From Tenebrio molitor (taxonomy: Eukaryota; Arthropoda; Insecta; Coleoptera; Tenebrionidae): a stretch of 64,000 bases of DNA. A program made the position numbers and the translations under genes. This document shows, one piece after another, positions 41,401 through 47,400 of this stretch (within the stretch, counting starts at the first letter, position 1; every line of letters begins with the position of its first letter). The DNA lies in assembly GCF_963966145.1 (NCBI RefSeq), contig NC_091048.1:2542001-2606000 (forward strand), read 5' to 3'. The notes under the pieces were generated by a model that ran no database searches, had not been told where the DNA came from, and worked only from the letters and a program-made list of their open reading frames with translations.

Positions 41401-44400
41401 AAAAGTATCTGTCCGGGAAGCGAGCCGAAAGCAATAAAAATGATAAAGTAATCAGGGTTGCAATGAAAACTTTATATCCAGTCGGAGGGTTAATATCGCT
41501 AAATTAAAACTTCCTTAATGGTTTGTAACTCTATATGGAGTCAAACTTTAGATTAACTGCTGTTTTCAGGGCTGAACATCGTCTCCGCCGCTCTAAATTT
41601 TTTCCGGCTCGCAATTTAAATTTCGTGCCGTTGTTTCGCACTCGTCCGAGCTTTGCTTCCGATGAATAAGCAATTTCGGCTCTATTATGGAAGCGTCAAT
41701 GGGTGTATTGAAGTAATAAAGTCGGAAATTGTCAATTAGAGACCGCTAATGCGTTTAAATTATTAGCCCTTTTAGTCGGTCCAACTGTTGCACCATTCGC
41801 ACAAACCAATAATTTACAAGTTTTAACGGCTGACAATGAATAAATAAGTGCTCGAGAACTTCTTGATTTACTGCTAAATGCTCTTTCCAAAAAGCGACTC
41901 TCCCAAAATCGATACTGCTGACTGAAGGAATTCGCAAGTTTGCCGCGCTCGCCGAACCCGGAAAAAATTTTAATTGCCGTTTCTTAACATAAATTGGAGC
42001 TTTCGCAAAAATGTCGAAAAGTGCAAGCTGTTCCCCCGGGATTATTTTCCAAACTATTCTGCTCCTCTTTCACTGTTGCATCGATGCTAAAACATCTAAT
42101 GAACGTTGAGCTTTGTGGACTTTTCGACAAAGCGGAATGGTGAAATTATTTTTTTACCTATGACCTCTGAACCGGATACATTTTTTGTGGGTACCGGCAT
42201 TAATCGAGTACGCCTCCATTGAAAGCATTTTCAGCAAACCGTTGCGGATTTAATGAATTTATTTAAAAATCAGACAAAAAATATTCATTTCCGCTTCTTT
42301 TTAATAACCAACTTGGTTTACATCTGAAATTTACTAATTACAAAAAATATCAAAACAGTTTAATTGCTTTGAATCCAAACGTGTTGTTGCTTTGTAAAAC
42401 AGGAGAACGATCAATAATCAGGCAAATATATCGTGAAAGAAATTTGCTTGTAACGTTTTTATTGCGAATTTGCAGCGAATTAGCTTCACGGCGTCACATC
42501 GTCACACCGTCACGTCTCACGCTCCAAGGTGAAAGGCTCATTCGAGTGAGTTCGCGCGCTTAACCGACCTGGCGAGAAACAATCAGATTTTGAGTGGAGA
42601 TTTTAATATCGCTTTTTCGACAGAAAAATCAAAGCCCTTAATTGATTTTTTTAAAAACAGCATTCGATTTTTTCAAATATGCTAAATGACCCAAAAAAGA
42701 GTACATAGAAGTTTTTACTTCTGTCGTGCGGTTTTAAGCACACACTTTCTTTTTATTTTATTGTCACACATATTATATTATTTAGTTTGTGATAAGCAAG
42801 GTTGTTTTGACTTGTATAGAACTTTCTAACTATCGAGCGGTCCTCAACGTAACTCTCAAGTTAAACAGTTAATTATCCAACTGTCTGTTCGATAACTCTG
42901 ATCCCTTCACACAAGTTTTGTGTGTTCAGATGATGCTTAATATGCATGTATGCAAAACAGATTGATGTACTAACATACGTGTACACACGATAATGTAGTG
43001 CACGTTTGCTGACTGCATATTTATTTTCTGCAAAAAGAACTGAAAATGCTCCAAACGCACTACTTTCAGATTTAATTCTGCTAAAACAACAACGTGATGA
43101 AAGCTAATTTCGACAGTTTTTCCCAGTGATGCGTCAGTTTGGAATAAAGTACATAAATATTATTCAAAAATGAGGTTCTGATTCTGAATGCGTTGTTTTC
43201 AAATACAAAGACAATTTCTGTTACAATTGTGAATAATCTGTTTCGTAGAATGTTGCGCTTTACAGAGAAAATCTGAGATCAAAATAACATACAGGGTGTC
43301 GCAAAATTAACGTATTCCAAGTCGAGGGTCTTGTAGGAAAAAATCTCAGGAATCTCGAAAAAATAAAATAAAAAAGTATAGGGGGATCTTTACAAAGATA
43401 TATGGAAGGTTCAAACTTTTCATCATGTTTTCTTCAAATAAAAAATATAAATGGTTGACATTCATTTTGAAATAAGGTGAGGATGACTATGTAAAATATT
43501 AAAATATAAATGAAGAGACATTTCTTGAAAAAACAGCTTTATCTCGAAAAAATAAAAGTTTTATTTTTCCAATTTTTGTTCAAAAGGGAACTACAACATA
43601 GCTAGAATATTAATCAGGTACTTTTGAACAAATAATGGCAACTTTGATATTTTTTTCAATGTGACAGCAATTTTTTTTAAACATTTTTACTTGGTCAACT
43701 CGGAATACGATAATTTGAAGACACCCTGTATTATCATCTAATAATTCAACAAATATTGTAAAAACGCTTTAGATGTGGATTGTCAAAGTCAAGGTCGCTT
43801 CAAACTTATGGTTGAACTGTACGTTAGTGGGAAATCTGTCATGAATTCCATATAAGCGCGCCTAGTTACTTTTCCTGGTAGTGCCAACTTAACGACAAGT
43901 CCCCAATCCACATCTATAACGTTGAGACTATAGTTAAAGTTAATCACTCTTGGTGGCGCAAGAAGCTACTAAATAATAATTTGTGTTATGAATAATATGT
44001 TTCTTACGACAGAAGTCTTAAGGCGGAGTTATTCACGATTTTACGTTGAAGTCCTTTGAGAAATAATTTAAAAAATTGTTTTCTTTGAAATGTCAATCAT
44101 TTGTTTCTTTTACTGAAATATATGTTTTGGAAAAATTTTAATAAAAACTGCTCGGAGCTTGAAGGTATTACGATTTTAATGAAAGACAGATTTCATCGAT
44201 ATAAACATTTTTCGTTGTAAAATTATTGTGTGTAACACATTCAATAAAGTAAAGCAAATAATTTGTAAAATTCTAATATTTCTGTTCATTTATTATTTAC
44301 ATTACAATACAAACAAGAGAATTCGTTTGGGGTAGATTTAAAAAGAATAAAATGTTTATGCTTTATAAAAACAACAAGGGGAGGAAGGCTACACCTACAA

Positions 44401-47400
44401 GAGCGTGATTTCAGGAGGAGAATGATGAAGTTTGAGAGCATGATAGAGAGTATACTGATGTACGGGGCAGAGAACAGAGGACGGAAGGAACGAGAAGAGG
44501 TAAAGATGCAATAAAAATATTTGAGAGAGGTGCTAGGAGTGGCCAGAGAAACGCCAGGTTACATAGTGAGGGAAGAGTGCAAGGCGAATAGGTTGAGAGT
44601 GAAAATGGGAAAGAGAGCAGGAAAGTTTGAGGACAAAATGTATGGAAGGGAAGAGTGCAGGATACTAACGGAATGCTTGACAGAAAAAAAAAGAACACGG
44701 AGAAGAAGGAAAGAGAGAAGTATTACCAGAGGAACAGATATGCCAGTGAAGAAGTGGAAAGATTAAGAGCAAAAGGATGATGGATGAATGCAGAGCTGAG
44801 TGAAAGGGAGAAAGACACGGACAAGCAAGAATGAAGGAAGGAATCAAAGAATCAAGATACAACAGGAAGTATGAAAGGTGTATGACAGAGCAAATTCCAG
44901 AGTACCTGGGGAAAGAGACTGCAAGAGAGAGAAAAATGATGGCGAGATTCAGATGTGGTTGAATGAGGAGAAAGAAAGCAGGTATTGGAAGGAAGGAGAG
45001 GAAAGAAAATAGAGAATGTGCAATGAGGAGAGAGTGACAATCGAGCACATGTAGAATGGATGTAATGAAATGAGAGAGGGAGGAAGGGAAAGGAGCGGAA
45101 GGAAAACAGAATGAAGACGGAAGGGAGATGAAAGGATAGGAGAGGAGGGAAGGATAGAGAGAGAGAGAGGAAGAGGGAAAGGAGCGGAGGGAAAAGGAGA
45201 TGAAAGGATAGAAGAGGGGGGAAAGGATAGAAAAGGAGAGAAGAGTGGGGGGATAGGAATTAATTATTTTTTTTGAATTTCTTGGATTGTTATTTTACTT
45301 TTGTTAGATGTTTATGCTTTATGAAAACAATAAATTTAGAAACAATATCTTTAGTTATAAATAACGTACTATTGGGAGCACGGAATTTCGGGCAGACTTG
45401 AAATTTGACTGATATAAAATGTGAAATAGGCTTTAGGTGCTAGACGTATTAATAACCTCATTTTAATATCTACTATTGCCTCATATCATTTTGCAAATTG
45501 CATTCGTCAATTCTGAAAAGCTACAAGTGCTTAGATGTGATTTTCTGAAAACTTAACCGTCTTTTTTATTAAACTTTGGAAATCAATAACTAAAATATAA
45601 AATAATTGTGCATAATTGTGACAGTTTATTTTGAAGTTCCTTCAAAATTAATTACAGGGTCTCTATAAATGATTGTCGGGTCCAGCCAGCCATGGAAAGT
45701 TGTCAAATTTTGAATGTGCCGCTTTGTTCGGCAATTAATGAATGTCACATTTTCAGGTTAGGTTGTTGACTTTTAACCAGAGACAAGTTTCAACTGTGCT
45801 TTACTCTTGCTAACATTAATGTATTTATTATTTAATATCAACACCCAGAGGGGAACAATTATTGCCCCCATCGTACCGCCACACACTGTACAGGAATTGG
45901 TATGAGAACAAATCCAAACAGATAAATATTGAGAACACCTTGTCCCCGTATACCACAATACAATACTTGATACTGCCTTTTTGTCTGCTTTAGTGCTTTC
46001 ACATTTCTTGTTTTATGCTAGTGGTAAATACGACCTAGACTGAATTGTCGAATATGGTGTTGACTCCCATTTTTTCTTCCAATATAAATAACAGTGTTTT
46101 TCATAACAAATAAGTCTTACTGGTTTTTCAATAAAATCAAATGTATTCAACAACATAATTTACAACACTAAATAACGATAACAAATGGGTATTTTTTTAT
46201 AAAATAGATTGAGAATGTCCCCCATTAACTTCTAAACACTTGACAATTCTTCATTTATTTTCAAAAATATTTTGCAGCATTTCTTAGTTAAGGGTATAGC
46301 AACACTGCTATCCACAGTTCCACACACCAATTTTCAAAACATGTAAAGGAGTCTACAAATTGGTGTGGATTCTCAGCACTCCAAATTATGAAATTGAGGT
46401 GATTTTCAAACTGAACACAACTTTGATAATCTGCAGGTTGGAGTTCTTGTACAACACTAATTTTATAAAGATGCAGTTGTAGCCTATTTTTAATGATTTT
46501 GTGACAAGTGCATCGTGGTACACCAGATTGTTGAGATAAACAGGCTATGGATATCTGTAGTCTTTTCCACCATTTCTTTCAAATCCTTGAGTATTTCATC
46601 AGATACTGGTGCTCGTCCTAATGATTTACCCCTGCTAATTGTTCTGATTGTTAAAAATCTGTTCACAATGTTGTTCAGATATTTTGATGGAATTCATTTT
46701 TACAAACAGATAATTCCCCATTATTAAACCTTCCATTTCGAAAGTAAAAAACAACAATGAACGTGTTCTGTTCAACAGAATAAACCATTGTAAAGAAAAT
46801 AAAGCTAAAATAAAACATAAAACATTAAAGCATAACCTCACAAATTTTGCCAGTGTATTTACCTCTAAAAGCGGACGTACTTGCAATTTTTATTGAAAAA
46901 TACAGATTTTTGGTGTATATTAACTGTGATTAACTGCGATAAAACGAATATAAGGAACCAAAACTCGACTGACAAGCGCAAACGAAACGTCCGTCACTAA
47001 TGTCAGAAGTGACCGTGAAAACGAACTAGAATTTGGCATCGGTTTCAAAAAAGCGGAACAGTAAAATTTTTTTCCAAGGCTGGCTTGACCAGACAATCAT
47101 TTATAGAGACCCTGTATTATGACATTTATGACAATAAAGCTTAGACTACATTGGGTTTTTTAAATGACATGTAAATTGCTGCCCGAAATTCCATGCTCAC
47201 AATAGTACATCACAATTTTTTAAAATTAAATCGCATTATTACATACACCCAGCATTTTTTTTTTGCCTTTAGATTGCGTTGAAAAGGTGGGTGGTACGGC
47301 ATTGAGGCCGGATCATTTTGGATATTTCTGTGAAACATTGGCAACAAACCGGCAAAGGAAGGAGTTTGACTCGCGACCACCCATCCAAATATCGACCGCC

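Larger units (their letters stand above)
37656..42489. other. Beat intron 1, mostly unique sequence
   Basis: Apart from the partial MITE at 39225-39395 and the SINE at 40722-40986, no exon or clear repeat is seen. CTCACTAGTGAG-type motifs near 39460-39490 echo those at 18.95 kb. Confidence 0.4.
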
